A stretch of 64,000 nucleotides of DNA, taken from Streptomyces sp. RerS4. GTDB taxonomy: Bacteria; Actinomycetota; Actinomycetes; Streptomycetales; Streptomycetaceae. The number at the start of each line of letters is the position of its first letter. Position 1 is the stretch's first letter. The notes under the pieces were generated by a model that saw only the letters and a list, made by a program, of their open reading frames with translations, ran no database searches and had not been told where the DNA came from. This document shows, in pieces, positions 8,354-19,110 of this stretch. Both the position numbers and the translations under genes were made by a program. The stretch is from the NCBI RefSeq assembly GCF_023515955.1, contig NZ_CP097322.1, forward strand, positions 4,946,501 to 5,010,500. Direction: 5' to 3'.

Positions 8354-9789
8354 GCGAGCGGCCTCCTCGGGGGCTTCGGGTGGGGTTGGGGCGCGGTGCC
8401 GGGGGTCGGCGGGGGCATGCGGTGGGCGGGGCGCTGCGGCTGCGACAGCCGCCGGATCGCCGCCATCGGGACGTGCAGCCAGTCGGGGCGGTGGCGGGAC
8501 TCGTAGCGGGCCTCGTACACGGCCTTGTCGGTCTCGTAGGCGCGCAGCAGTACGGGGTCTTCGCGCGGGTCGCGGCCGGTGGTGCGGGCGTAGCCCTCGC
8601 AGAACGCCGACCGGCAGGCGTCCGCCCAGGCGGGGGCGAAGGGCCGGTGGGAGCGGGCCGCGTAGTCGAAGGAGCGCAGTATCCCGGCGATGTCCCGCAC
8701 GGCCGGTTCGGGGCGGCGGCGGTCGGCGAGGGGGCGGGCCGGTTCGCCTTCGAAGTCGATCAGTGCCCAGGAGCCGTCGGCGGTGCGCAGGGTCTGTCCG
8801 AGGTGCAGGTCGCCGTGGATGCGCTGGGCGGGCACCCCCGCTCCCCGGGAGCCGGCGAGGGCGTCGAAGGCGCCGCGCAGTCCCGCCTCGTAGGGCTGGA
8901 GGGCGGGTACCTCGCGGGCGGTGGCGGCCAGTCGGGCGGTCATGCCGGCCGCGAGCCGGGCCGTCTGCTCGGGGCCGAGGGCCAGGGTGGGCAGGGCGTC
9001 GGCGAGGGTGCTGTGCACCTCGGCGGTGGCCCGGCCCAGCGCGTGGGCCTCGGCGGTGAAGTCGGCGCCGGCGTCGAGTCTGCGCAGGGCGAGCTGCCAA
9101 CCGTCGTCGGAGCCGCGCAGGTAGGGCTGCAGGACGCCCAGGGTCAACGGTTCTCCACCGGGCAGCTCGGCCTCGTACCAGGCGACCGGCGCGGGGACGC
9201 GGCGGCAGCCGGCGGCGGCCAGGGCTCTGGGCAGTTCCAGGTCCGGGTTGACGCCGGGGCCCACCCGGCGGAAGACCTTCAGGATGTACGCGTCCCCGTA
9301 GATCAGCGAGGAGTTGGTCTGTTCCCCGGACAGCGGGCGGGGGGTCAGCCCCGCTGGGACGGGTGCGTCGGGGTCCCGGTCGAAGCGCAGCGGGCCGAGG
9401 GCCCCGGGGGCGCGCAACCGTTCCAGCAGGAGCGCGGCGAGCCGTGGGTCGCCGAGCGCCTCGTACATCGCCCGGCCCGCGTACGGGCCCTCCTTCGGGT
9501 ACCCGATCAGCGCGGGTGCCAGGGCGGGCGGCAGGGGGGACGGGCGGCTGCCGAGCAGGAGTTGGTAGCAGTCCCCGTCCACGTCGAGCAGCAGGTGCAG
9601 CAGGCCCGGCGTGGAACCGGGCGGCAGGAGTTCGGCCGCCGAGACGGTCCGCAGTCTCCTGATGGCGCGTCCCTTGCCGGCGAACCAGCGTTGCGCGGGC
9701 AGCCAGGCCCGCAGCATCGGCTCCAAGGGGCCGAGCCCCGCGGCCCGGTCGGCGGTGAGCCGGCTCCGGGCGGATGCAGCCTCCGACAT
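8350..9789 (-). CDS. mak: maltokinase
   Basis: Maltokinase (Pep2/Mak) phosphorylates maltose with ATP to alpha-maltose 1-phosphate, the donor for GlgE. The 479-residue protein has the family N-terminus (WLPAQRWFAGKGR) and the aminoglycoside-phosphotransferase-like kinase fold with IHGDLHLGQTL (catalytic loop) and LIDFEGEPARPL (metal-binding DFE). In some species this gene is fused to treS; here it is separate and lies 160 bases beyond treS, past a hairpin. It is translationally coupled to glgB by a 4-base overlap. Confidence 0.94.
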   Translation of the reverse strand: MSEAASARSRLTADRAAGLGPLEPMLRAWLPAQRWFAGKGRAIRRLRTVSAAELLPPGSTPGLLHLLLDVDGDCYQLLLGSRPSPLPPALAPALIGYPKEGPYAGRAMYEALGDPRLAALLLERLRAPGALGPLRFDRDPDAPVPAGLTPRPLSGEQTNSSLIYGDAYILKVFRRVGPGVNPDLELPRALAAAGCRRVPAPVAWYEAELPGGEPLTLGVLQPYLRGSDDGWQLALRRLDAGADFTAEAHALGRATAEVHSTLADALPTLALGPEQTARLAAGMTARLAATAREVPALQPYEAGLRGAFDALAGSRGAGVPAQRIHGDLHLGQTLRTADGSWALIDFEGEPARPLADRRRPEPAVRDIAGILRSFDYAARSHRPFAPAWADACRSAFCEGYARTTGRDPREDPVLLRAYETDKAVYEARYESRHRPDWLHVPMAAIRRLSQPQRPAHRMPPPTPGTAPQPHPKPPRRPLA

Positions 9790-9896
9790 GGCGTCGCGTC
9801 CTTTCCCCGGGCCGTCACAGAATGCGCAGAGTGTCCCGGATGTGCGGCAGTTGCTACTCCGGTATGTGCGAGTGTCGGGTCAGGATGATCCGTACA

Positions 9897-9932
9897 GGGG
9901 CGGGCGGCTGACCCGTTCGGGCGACCCGCCCC
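9897..9932 (-). terminator. hairpin after treS
   Basis: GGGGCGGG at 9897-9904 pairs with CCCGCCCC at 9925-9932. Within the loop a smaller CCCG/CGGG pairing is possible. It follows the treS stop and may separate the glgE-treS unit from mak-glgB. Confidence 0.5.
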
Positions 9933-9949
9933 CTTGGGGTGGCGCTCGG

Positions 9950-11640
<1,691 letters not shown>

Positions 11641-11644
<4 letters not shown>

Positions 11645-13635
11645 GTGGTGGGTGACCCTCCGGTGGGCGGGGACGGTCGCAGGGCGGCCAGTACGTGCGC
11701 GGGTGTGCGGCCCGGTTCCAGACGCACGTAGTTCGCCCTGCCCCAGTGATAGGTGTCGCCGGTGAGCTCGTCGCGCACCGCGAGGGACCCGTGCCAGTCG
11801 AGGCCGAGTACCGGCATGTCCAACGAGACCGTCGCCTCCTGGGTGTGGTGCGGATCGAGGTTGACGACCACCAGTACGGAATTGCCTGCGGCGTGCTTCG
11901 AATAGGCGATCACCTGTTCGTTGTCGGTCGTGTGGAAGTGGAGGTCCCGCAACTGCTGGAGGGCGGGATTGCGTCGGCGCATCCGGTTCAGCGCGGTGAT
12001 CAACGGGGCGATGGTGCGGCCCTCGCGTTCGGCGGCGGCCCAGTCGCGCGGGCGCAGCTCGTACTTCTCGGAGTTCATGTACTCCTCGCTGCCCGCGCGG
12101 ACCGGCTCGTTCTCGCACAGCTCGTAGCCGGAGTAGACGCCCCAGGTGGGGGAGAGGGTGGCGGCGAGGACGGCCCGGACCTCGAAGGCGGGCCGGCCGC
12201 CGTGCTGGAGGTACTCGTGGAGGATGTCCGGCGTGTTCACGAAGAAGTTCGGACGCATCACGGACGCCGAACGGGTGTCGGACAGCTCGGTCAGGTATTC
12301 GGTCAGCTCGGCCTTGGTGTTGCGCCAGGTGAAATACGTGTACGACTGCTGGAAGCCGATGGCCGCGAGCGCGCGCATCATCGCCGGACGGGTGAACGCC
12401 TCCGCCAGGAAGATCACGTCCGGATCGGACTTGTTGATGTCCGCGATCACCTTCTGCCAGAACACGACCGGCTTGGTGTGCGGATTGTCGACCCGGAAGA
12501 TCCGCACGCCGTGGTCCATCCAGTACCGCAGGATCCGGCAGGTCTCCGCGATGATCCCCGCCATGTCGGTGTCGAAATGGATCGGGAAGATGTCCTGGTA
12601 CTTCTTCGGCGGGTTCTCCGCGTACGCGATCGTGCCGTCGGCCCGGTGGCGGAACCACTCCGGGTGCTTGTCCACCCACGGGTGGTCCGGCGAGCACTGG
12701 AGTGCGAAGTCCAGTGCGATCTCCATGCGCAGGTCGCGGGCGCGCGCGACGAAGGCGTCGAAGTCCTCGATGGTCCCGAGGTCCGGGTGGACCGCGTCGT
12801 GCCCGCCCTCCGGGGAGCCGATGGCCCACGGCACACCCGGGTCCCAACTTCCAGCCGAAAGAGTGTTGTTGGGGCCCTTGCGGAAGGTTGACCCGATGGG
12901 GTGGATCGGCGGCAGGTACACGACGTCGAAGCCCATCGCGGCGATGGCCGGCAGCCGTTCGGCGGCCGTCCGGAAGGTGCCGCTCACCGGGGCCGAGCCG
13001 GGCTCCACCACCGCTCCCTCGGAGCGGGGGAACATCTCGTACCAGGAACCGAAGAGGGCCCGCTTGCGTTCGACGATCAGCGGCAGCGGCTTGGCGGCGG
13101 TGACCAGCTCCCGGTACGGGCGCTTGGCGAAGGCCTCGTCCACGGCCGGGGCGAGCGCCGCCGCGTGGCGGCGCTCGACGGGCCGGTCCTCGTCGCGCAT
13201 GGCGTCGGCGGCGGCCAGCACGGCCTCGCGGCCGTCGCGCTTGGGGATCTTCGCGGCGGCCCGCGCGTAGAGCTCCGCGCCTTCGAGGAGGGTCAGGTCG
13301 ACGTCCAGGCCGGCCGGGATCTTGACGGCGGCCGTCGCCCGCCAGGTGGCGACGGGATCGCTCCACGCCTCGACGGTGTAGGTCCACCGCCCCTCGACCT
13401 CGGCGGACACCCGGGCCCCCCACCGGTCGGTACCGGGGGCCAGCTCGCGCAGCGGCACGGGCGGGCGCAGCCGCCCGCTCGGATCGCGCAGCACGACGTG
13501 CGCGGCCACGGCGTCGTGGCCCTCACGGAACACGGTGGCGGAGATCTCGAACACTTCGTCCACCACCGCCTTGGCGGGTCTGGCGCCGCAGTCGACGGCG
13601 GGGCGGACGTCCAGCACGGGAATGCGACCGATCAT
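11641..13635 (-). CDS. glgE: alpha-1,4-glucan:maltose-1-phosphate maltosyltransferase
   Basis: GlgE (Pep1) extends alpha-1,4-glucans by two glucose units from maltose 1-phosphate, releasing phosphate. The 664-residue GH13_3 protein shows the N-terminal beta domain (IGRIPVLDVRPAVDCG), then VYLPPIHPIGSTFRKGPNN, IALDFALQCSPDHPW, IFRVDNPHTKPVVFW (nucleophile Asp) and VIFLAEAFTRPAMM (acid/base Glu). The ATG at 13635 has an AGGTGA site upstream and matches the family N-terminus. With treS, mak and glgB it completes the trehalose-to-branched-glucan route known from Streptomyces and mycobacteria. Confidence 0.96.
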
Positions 13636-13965
13636 GATGGGATCACCTGGGGGCAGTTCGCAGGGCTCGGTGAGAGGCCGGCCGGGATCGCGGCCGGTAG
13701 TGCACGCTCTGTTCGCTCTGTTTCTAGCCGCTCGGAAGACGGCTGGGCTGCGGGCATGGCCGCTCCTGTCCGCGTTCACTCGGGTGGCGGGGAAGGTTGT
13801 GGGCGGGTGCTCCGTGCGTGTACCGCGTGTACCCGCTCAGCCCTTCCCACTCTCGCTCCGCCCAATCCGTGCCGTTGGTTAACTACTCGTACGTAGTGGA
13901 ACGCGGATCACCCGAACACGGGTCCACATCCGTTGAGGCTCCGTCAAGTCGGCGAGGAACCATCG
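13636..13965. other. intergenic region between glgE and the GNAT gene
   Basis: No gene is supported. The region includes a relatively AT-rich patch at about 13875-13900 (GGTTAACTACTCGTACGTAGT) with a short dyad, likely part of the divergent promoters for the glgE operon and the acetyltransferase. No confident -10/-35 pair could be assigned. Confidence 0.5.
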
Positions 13966-14571
13966 ATGCACGAGGTCACACCCCCTGTCACACCCGTCCC
14001 GCCCGCCCCACAGCCGGTGCTCCCGCTGCCCTGCGGGATGGTGCTGCGCCCCTGGCGGGAGGCCGACGCGGCAGCGCTCGTCGCAGCCTACGAGGACCCG
14101 GGCATCCGGCACTGGAACCGCCCGGAGCCCGAGACGCCGGCCTCCGCCGTGGCGCGTATCCGCCGTTGGCACGGCCGCTGGGCCGACGGCGAGGCGGCGA
14201 TGTGGGCCCTGGCCGCGCCCGGCCCGCACGAGGCGGTCGGGTCGATCGGAATCGCCGACATCGACCGGCGCGAGGCGAGCGCCGAGTTCCTCTACTGGCT
14301 GCTGCCCGAGGGTCGAGGCCGCGGCGCGATGGAACAGGCCGTGCGGGCCGTGTCCCACTGGGCTTTCACCTCCGGCGGGCTGCACCGGCTGCGGATCTGC
14401 CACTCCGTGGCCAACCCCGCCTCCTGCGCCGTCGCCACCCGCGCCGGCTTCCCGCTGGAGGGCACCCTGCGCGAGGCGCTGCGGCACGACGACGGCTTCC
14501 ACGACGAACACCTCCACGCCCGCCTCGCGACCGACGGCCCCGTGCTCGCGCAGCCGGCCGCCGGTCTCTGA
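13966..14571 (+). CDS. GNAT-family N-acetyltransferase (RimJ/RimL-like)
   Basis: Predicted acetyl-CoA-dependent N-acetyltransferase of 201 residues; the acceptor is unknown. The fold signature runs from MVLRPWREADAAALVAAYEDP through WALAAPGPHEAVGSIGI and FLYWLLPEGRGRGAMEQAVRAV (acetyl-CoA binding loop) to ICHSVANPASCAVATRAGF, which is typical of the RimJ/RimL subgroup. The ATG at 13966 follows a GAGGAA site; a TTG 33 bases upstream in frame is less likely. It diverges from glgE and precedes a disrupted gene. There is no sign that it belongs to glucan metabolism. Confidence 0.85.
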   Translation: MHEVTPPVTPVPPAPQPVLPLPCGMVLRPWREADAAALVAAYEDPGIRHWNRPEPETPASAVARIRRWHGRWADGEAAMWALAAPGPHEAVGSIGIADIDRREASAEFLYWLLPEGRGRGAMEQAVRAVSHWAFTSGGLHRLRICHSVANPASCAVATRAGFPLEGTLREALRHDDGFHDEHLHARLATDGPVLAQPAAGL

Positions 14572-14624
14572 GCGCTTTCCGAAGGGCTGTTCAGGGGTCG
14601 GGCTACCGGTGGTACGGGGGGAGA

Positions 14625-15460
14625 ATGCGCGGCATGGGTCTGACGGAGCAGCTGGCAAGTCCCGATCCGCGGGAGCGGGAGGCCGCCGCGTGGGCCGTGG
14701 CGGCCGCGGTGTGGGACCCCGACACCGAATCGGTACTCGCCGCCGCCCTCACCGCGGCCGCCCGAGTCGAGGAGGACCCCGCCGCGCGGCGGGCCCAACT
14801 GGAGGCGCTCCCGGCCGTCGAAGGGGGCCTGTCCGACGCCGACCTGGAGCGGCTCGGCCGACTCCTCCCGGCGCCGGCCGCTCTGGAACGCCTCCTCGCC
14901 CGCGCCGGCCGGCTCCAGGTCTGCGCCCCCGCCCGACCCAGCGGCGCGGCCACCCTCACGGAGGTGCGCTGCCTGCGCGGGGCCCCGTACGCCGGGCTCG
15001 GGCTGCGCACCCCGGACGGGGCCTGGGTGGTGCTGGAGCGCATCGAGTTCCAGGGCCGGGCCGTCGCCCGCCTCGACACCGGCCGCACCGCCCGCGTCCT
15101 GCTCTCCGGGCCGGGGGCGCGCGGCCTGGGGGAGTGGGACCGGCTGGAGGCCGACCCCGCGCGCGGGAGTGCGTACGCCTGCTGCGGGCGCCCGACCCGC
15201 GCGTGCGGGAAGGCGCCGCCGCCGGCGCCGCGGACTGGCCCGACTCCTGGGACCGCGACTCCGGACGCCTGCTGTGCGCCGCCCTGGCCCGCGCAGCCCG
15301 CGCCGAACCCGACCAGGCCGCCCTGGAATCCCAGCTGCACGCCCTCCTGCGGCTCGCCGACCACCTCGCGCCCCCGGCCCTCGCCCTGCTGCGCACCCTG
15401 GACCGGGCGGTCGTGCCGCCGCCACTGCGTCCCTACCTGGACGACCTGTTGGCCCCCTGA
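14625..15460 (+). pseudogene. unrecognised helical protein, apparently frameshifted
   Basis: The reading frame from ATG 14625 (alternative ATG 14634) gives an Ala/Leu/Glu-rich helical protein starting MRGMGLTEQLASPDPREREA, reminiscent of HEAT-like repeat proteins. Near 15157-15167 coding character moves to the -1 frame, where RLLRAPDPRVREGAAAGAAD continues to the stop at 15460 (LRPYLDDLLAP). The junction lies in CCGCGCGCGGG, so one missing base or an extra GC would explain it. Joined, the product is about 278 residues. Function is not recognised. It sits upstream of glgP in the same direction. Sequencing error, recent decay or programmed shift are all possible, the first two being likelier. 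Confidence 0.6.
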
Positions 15461-15597
15461 CGCGCCACGGACCCGCCGCGCCGGGCGAGGCACCATGGTC
15501 GTTCCGCGGCTGCGACGCTAGCCTTCCGGGGGCGATGCGCGGGTGCACAGCGTGGTGCGGCCGCTCCTGTCCGTCATCCCCTGCGAAGGTGGAACAC

Positions 15598-18234
15598 GTG
15601 AAGGCTATCCGTCGATTCACCGTGCGCCCCGTCCTACCGGAACCCCTGATGCCGCTCGCCGAACTGGCGCGCAACCTGCGCTGGTCCTGGCATACGGAAA
15701 CCCGCGAACTCTTCCAATCCGTCGACCCCGAGGGCTGGCAGGCAGCCGGCGGTGACCCCGTCCGGCTCCTCGCCGCCGTACCCGCCGCCCGGCTCGCCGA
15801 ACTCGCCGCCGACCGGCGCTTCCTGCGCCGCCTGGCCGTCGCCGTCGCCGACCTCGACGACTACGTCCACGGCGGCCGCTGGTACCAGACCAACGAGAAC
15901 GCCACCGACCTACCCGCCACCATCGCCTACTTCTCCCCCGAGTTCGGCATCACCGCCGCCCTCCCCCAGTACTCCGGCGGGCTCGGGATCCTCGCCGGCG
16001 ACCACCTCAAGGCCGCCAGTGACCTCGGCGTGCCGATCATCGGCGTCGGGCTCCTCTACCGCCACGGATACTTCCGCCAGTCGCTCTCCCGCGACGGGTG
16101 GCAGCAGGAGCACTACCCCGTCCTCGACCCCCACGAACTGCCCCTCGCGATGCTCCGCGACGCGGAAGGCACCCCCACCCGCGTCTCGCTCACCCTCCCC
16201 GGCGGCCGGTCGCTGCACGCGCAGGTCTGGCAGGCCGTCGTCGGACGCGTACCGCTGCTCCTGCTCGACTCCGACGTCGAGGACAACGACAGCGGCGCCC
16301 GCGAGGTGACCGACCGCCTCTACGGCGGCGGCAGCGACCACCGCCTCCTCCAGGAGATGCTCCTCGGCATCGGCGGGGTCCGCGCCGTCCGCGCCTACTG
16401 CCGGATCACCGGCCACCCCGACCCCGAGGTCTTCCACACGAACGAGGGACACGCCGGGTTCCTCGGCCTCGAACGCATAAGGGAACTGGACGGGGAGCAG
16501 GGCCTCGGCTTCGACGCCGCCGTCGAGGCCGTCCGCGCCGGAACCGTGTTCACCACCCACACCCCCGTACCCGCCGGCATCGACCGCTTCGAGCGCTCCC
16601 TCGTCGCCCGCCACTTCGGCGAGGGCGGGGAGCTGCGCGGCGTACCCGTCGACCGGATCCTGGAGCTCGGCGCCGAGACCTACCCCGGCGGCGATCCCGG
16701 CGTGTTCAACATGGCCGTCATGGGCCTGCGCCTGGCCCAGCGCGCCAACGGCGTCTCCACCCTCCACGGATCCGTCAGCCGGGAGATGTTCGCCGGCCTC
16801 TGGCCGGGCTTCGACGCCGCCGACGTGCCCATCACGTCCGTCACCAACGGCGTCCACGCCCCGACCTGGGTCGCCCCCGAGGTCATGCGGCTCGGCGCCC
16901 GACAGATCGGCGCCGGCCGCGCCGAGGACGCCCTCGCGGTCGGCGCCTCCCCCCGCTGGGACGCCCTCGCGCAGATCCCCGACCAGGACGTGTGGGACGT
17001 ACGCCGCATCCTGCGCGAGCAGCTCGTCCAGGAGGTGCGCGACCGGCTGCGCGCCTCCTGGAAGCAGCGCGGCGCCGCCGACGCCGAACTCGGCTGGGTG
17101 GACTCCGTCCTCGACCCGGACGTCCTGACCATCGGCTTCGCCCGCCGCGTGCCCTCCTACAAGCGGCTCACGCTGATGCTCCGCGACCCCGAGCGGCTGC
17201 GCCGGCTGCTGCTGGACCCCGACCGGCCCGTGCAGATCGTCGTCGCCGGCAAGGCGCACCCCGCCGACGACGGCGGCAAGCGCCTCGTCCAGGAACTGGT
17301 CCGCTTCTCCGACGACCCCCGGGTGCGCCACCGGATCGTGTTCCTGCCCGACTACGGCATGGCCATGGCGCAGAAGCTCTACCCGGGCTGCGACGTCTGG
17401 CTCAACAACCCGCTGCGCCCCCTGGAGGCCTGCGGCACCAGCGGGATGAAGGCCGCGCTCAACGGCTGCCTCAACCTGTCGGTGCTGGACGGCTGGTGGG
17501 ACGAGTGGTTCGAGCCCGACTTCGGCTGGGCCATCCCCACGGCCGACGGACTCGGCACCGACGAGGACCGGCGTGACGACCTGGAGGCGAGCGCCCTCTA
17601 CGAGCTGATCGAGGAGCGCGTCGCGCCCCGCTTCTACGACCGGGCCGGGCGGGCCGGACTGCCCGTGCGCTGGATCGAGATGGTCCGCCGCACCCTGGTG
17701 TCCCTGGGGCCCAAGGTGCTCGCGGGGCGGATGGTGCGGGAGTACGTGGAGCGGCTCTACGCGCCCGCCGCGCTCGCCCACCGCTCCCTCGACCCCACCG
17801 CCGCGCGGGACCTCGCCTGGTGGAAGGGCCGGGTCCGGGCGGCCTGGCCGCGGGTGGCCGTCGAGCACGTCGAGGCCGTCACGGCGGCCCCGGTCGCCGG
17901 CACCGCCGAACTGGGCGCCACCCTCACCCTGCGGGTGCGGGTCGCGCTCGATCCGCTGGCCCCCGAGGACGTGGAGGTGCAGGCCGTCGCCGGCCGGGTC
18001 GACGCCCAGGACGTGATCCGGGACGGGCGGACCTTCCCGCTCAAGCCCGCCGCCGGCCCCGACCTGGAGGGGCGCTGGGTGTACGAGGGGCCGCTGGCCC
18101 TCGACCGGACGGGCCCGTTCGGCTACACCGTACGGGTCCTGCCCACGCACCCGCTGCTGGCGAGCCCGGCCGAACCGGGGCTGATCGCGGCCCCGGTGGA
18201 CACCGACGCGGTGGGCGGCGTCCTGCTGCGCTGA
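15598..18234 (+). CDS. glgP: alpha-glucan (glycogen) phosphorylase
   Basis: GT35 phosphorylase that releases glucose 1-phosphate from alpha-1,4-glucan. The 878-residue protein begins with the actinobacterial DUF3417 region (PLAELARNLRWSWHTETREL), followed by the catalytic region with YFSPEFGITAALPQYSGGLG, HTNEGHAGFLGLERI, RVPSYKRLTL and the cofactor site EACGTSGMKAALNG, whose lysine binds pyridoxal phosphate. The GTG at 15598 is preceded by AAGGTGGA; longer readings upstream are unsupported. It is divergent from glgE. It provides the degradative arm of the glucan cycle. Confidence 0.96.
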   Translation: MKAIRRFTVRPVLPEPLMPLAELARNLRWSWHTETRELFQSVDPEGWQAAGGDPVRLLAAVPAARLAELAADRRFLRRLAVAVADLDDYVHGGRWYQTNENATDLPATIAYFSPEFGITAALPQYSGGLGILAGDHLKAASDLGVPIIGVGLLYRHGYFRQSLSRDGWQQEHYPVLDPHELPLAMLRDAEGTPTRVSLTLPGGRSLHAQVWQAVVGRVPLLLLDSDVEDNDSGAREVTDRLYGGGSDHRLLQEMLLGIGGVRAVRAYCRITGHPDPEVFHTNEGHAGFLGLERIRELDGEQGLGFDAAVEAVRAGTVFTTHTPVPAGIDRFERSLVARHFGEGGELRGVPVDRILELGAETYPGGDPGVFNMAVMGLRLAQRANGVSTLHGSVSREMFAGLWPGFDAADVPITSVTNGVHAPTWVAPEVMRLGARQIGAGRAEDALAVGASPRWDALAQIPDQDVWDVRRILREQLVQEVRDRLRASWKQRGAADAELGWVDSVLDPDVLTIGFARRVPSYKRLTLMLRDPERLRRLLLDPDRPVQIVVAGKAHPADDGGKRLVQELVRFSDDPRVRHRIVFLPDYGMAMAQKLYPGCDVWLNNPLRPLEACGTSGMKAALNGCLNLSVLDGWWDEWFEPDFGWAIPTADGLGTDEDRRDDLEASALYELIEERVAPRFYDRAGRAGLPVRWIEMVRRTLVSLGPKVLAGRMVREYVERLYAPAALAHRSLDPTAARDLAWWKGRVRAAWPRVAVEHVEAVTAAPVAGTAELGATLTLRVRVALDPLAPEDVEVQAVAGRVDAQDVIRDGRTFPLKPAAGPDLEGRWVYEGPLALDRTGPFGYTVRVLPTHPLLASPAEPGLIAAPVDTDAVGGVLLR

Positions 18235-18292
18235 CACGCTCCACGAGGCGGGCGGCGGGTCCACCGGCCGCCCGTCCTCGCCCGGCACCTCC

Positions 18293-18316
18293 CGCCCCCG
18301 GCCCCGCCCGGGGGCG
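18293..18316 (+). terminator. hairpin after glgP
   Basis: A 9-bp GC stem (18293-18301 with 18308-18316) and 6-base loop lies 59 bases after the glgP stop. A second, weaker dyad (CTCCCGG/CCGGGAG) follows shortly afterwards. Confidence 0.5.
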
Positions 18317-18466
18317 AGGCGGATGGCTCCCGGGCTCGCTCCGGGAGGGTGAACCTTCGAACACACTCCGCATGCCGAAACGTCTCCGCACAGGGGTCCG
18401 CTCCTACGCTGCCACGCGGATGTCCACCGGACCGGGCATCCGCCGACCAAGAGAAACGGACCCCAC

Positions 18467-19012
18467 ATGCGACTTCGCACCACGGCCGCGGCCCTCCTCG
18501 CGTCCCTCGCCCTCGTCGTGCCCACCGCCGGAACGTCCCTGGCGGACGACCACGACCGCGACCTCGGCGAACTGCACTACCGCTTCGCCGACGACGAGGG
18601 TGACGTGCGCCGCGCGACCATCCATCCCGGTGACAACGACACCTGCTACCGACTGACGCACACCGGTCGCAACCGTTCGGCCTTCGAGGTGAAGAACGAC
18701 ACGGAGTCGCTGGCCCTCCTCTTCGAGGGCAGCAGCTGTGGCGGCAACCCCCAGGAGATCCTGGCCCCGGGTGAGCGGGCGCGGGACCTGGACGTCCGCT
18801 CGGTCTTCTTCAAGCCCACCGACGATGACGACGACCACGGCCACCACGGCCGCCACGACGATGACGACTGGGACGACCGGGACGACTGGAGCGACGACGA
18901 CCGCAGCCGCAGCCGCGGCCGCGTCGGCGGACAGCAGGGGCGGAGCAGCCTCCAGGACCGGGCCATGAGCGAGAGCGGCATCTTCGGCCCCGTCACCCGC
19001 TCCATGCGCTGA
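18467..19012 (+). CDS. secreted Asp/His-rich hypothetical protein
   Basis: Exported protein of 181 residues, function not recognised. A Sec signal peptide (MRLRTTAAALLASLALVVP, cleaved near SLA) is followed by a compact domain of about 90 residues with two cysteines (DNDTCYRL and SSCGGN) that could form a disulfide. The C-terminal third is low complexity: runs of Asp and His (DDDDDHGHHGRHDDDDWDD) and then an Arg/Ser stretch. The acidic-His tail could bind divalent metal ions, which is inference only. The gene stands alone, bounded by terminators on both sides. Confidence 0.8.
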   Translation: MRLRTTAAALLASLALVVPTAGTSLADDHDRDLGELHYRFADDEGDVRRATIHPGDNDTCYRLTHTGRNRSAFEVKNDTESLALLFEGSSCGGNPQEILAPGERARDLDVRSVFFKPTDDDDDHGHHGRHDDDDWDDRDDWSDDDRSRSRGRVGGQQGRSSLQDRAMSESGIFGPVTRSMR

Positions 19013-19029
19013 GCCCGGAACGTGGAACA

Positions 19030-19063
19030 GGGCCGCCCGGGGGAGTCCTCTCCCGGGCGGCCC
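19030..19063. terminator. bidirectional 12-bp hairpin terminator
   Basis: GGGCCGCCCGGG at 19030-19041 pairs perfectly with CCCGGGCGGCCC at 19052-19063. It lies between the convergent ends of the Asp/His-rich protein gene and the M4 protease gene and can serve both. Confidence 0.75.
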
Positions 19064-19110
19064 CGTCGGTCTGACGGTTCAGCGCGTGCTCATCGGATCC
19101 GGGGTGCGGA

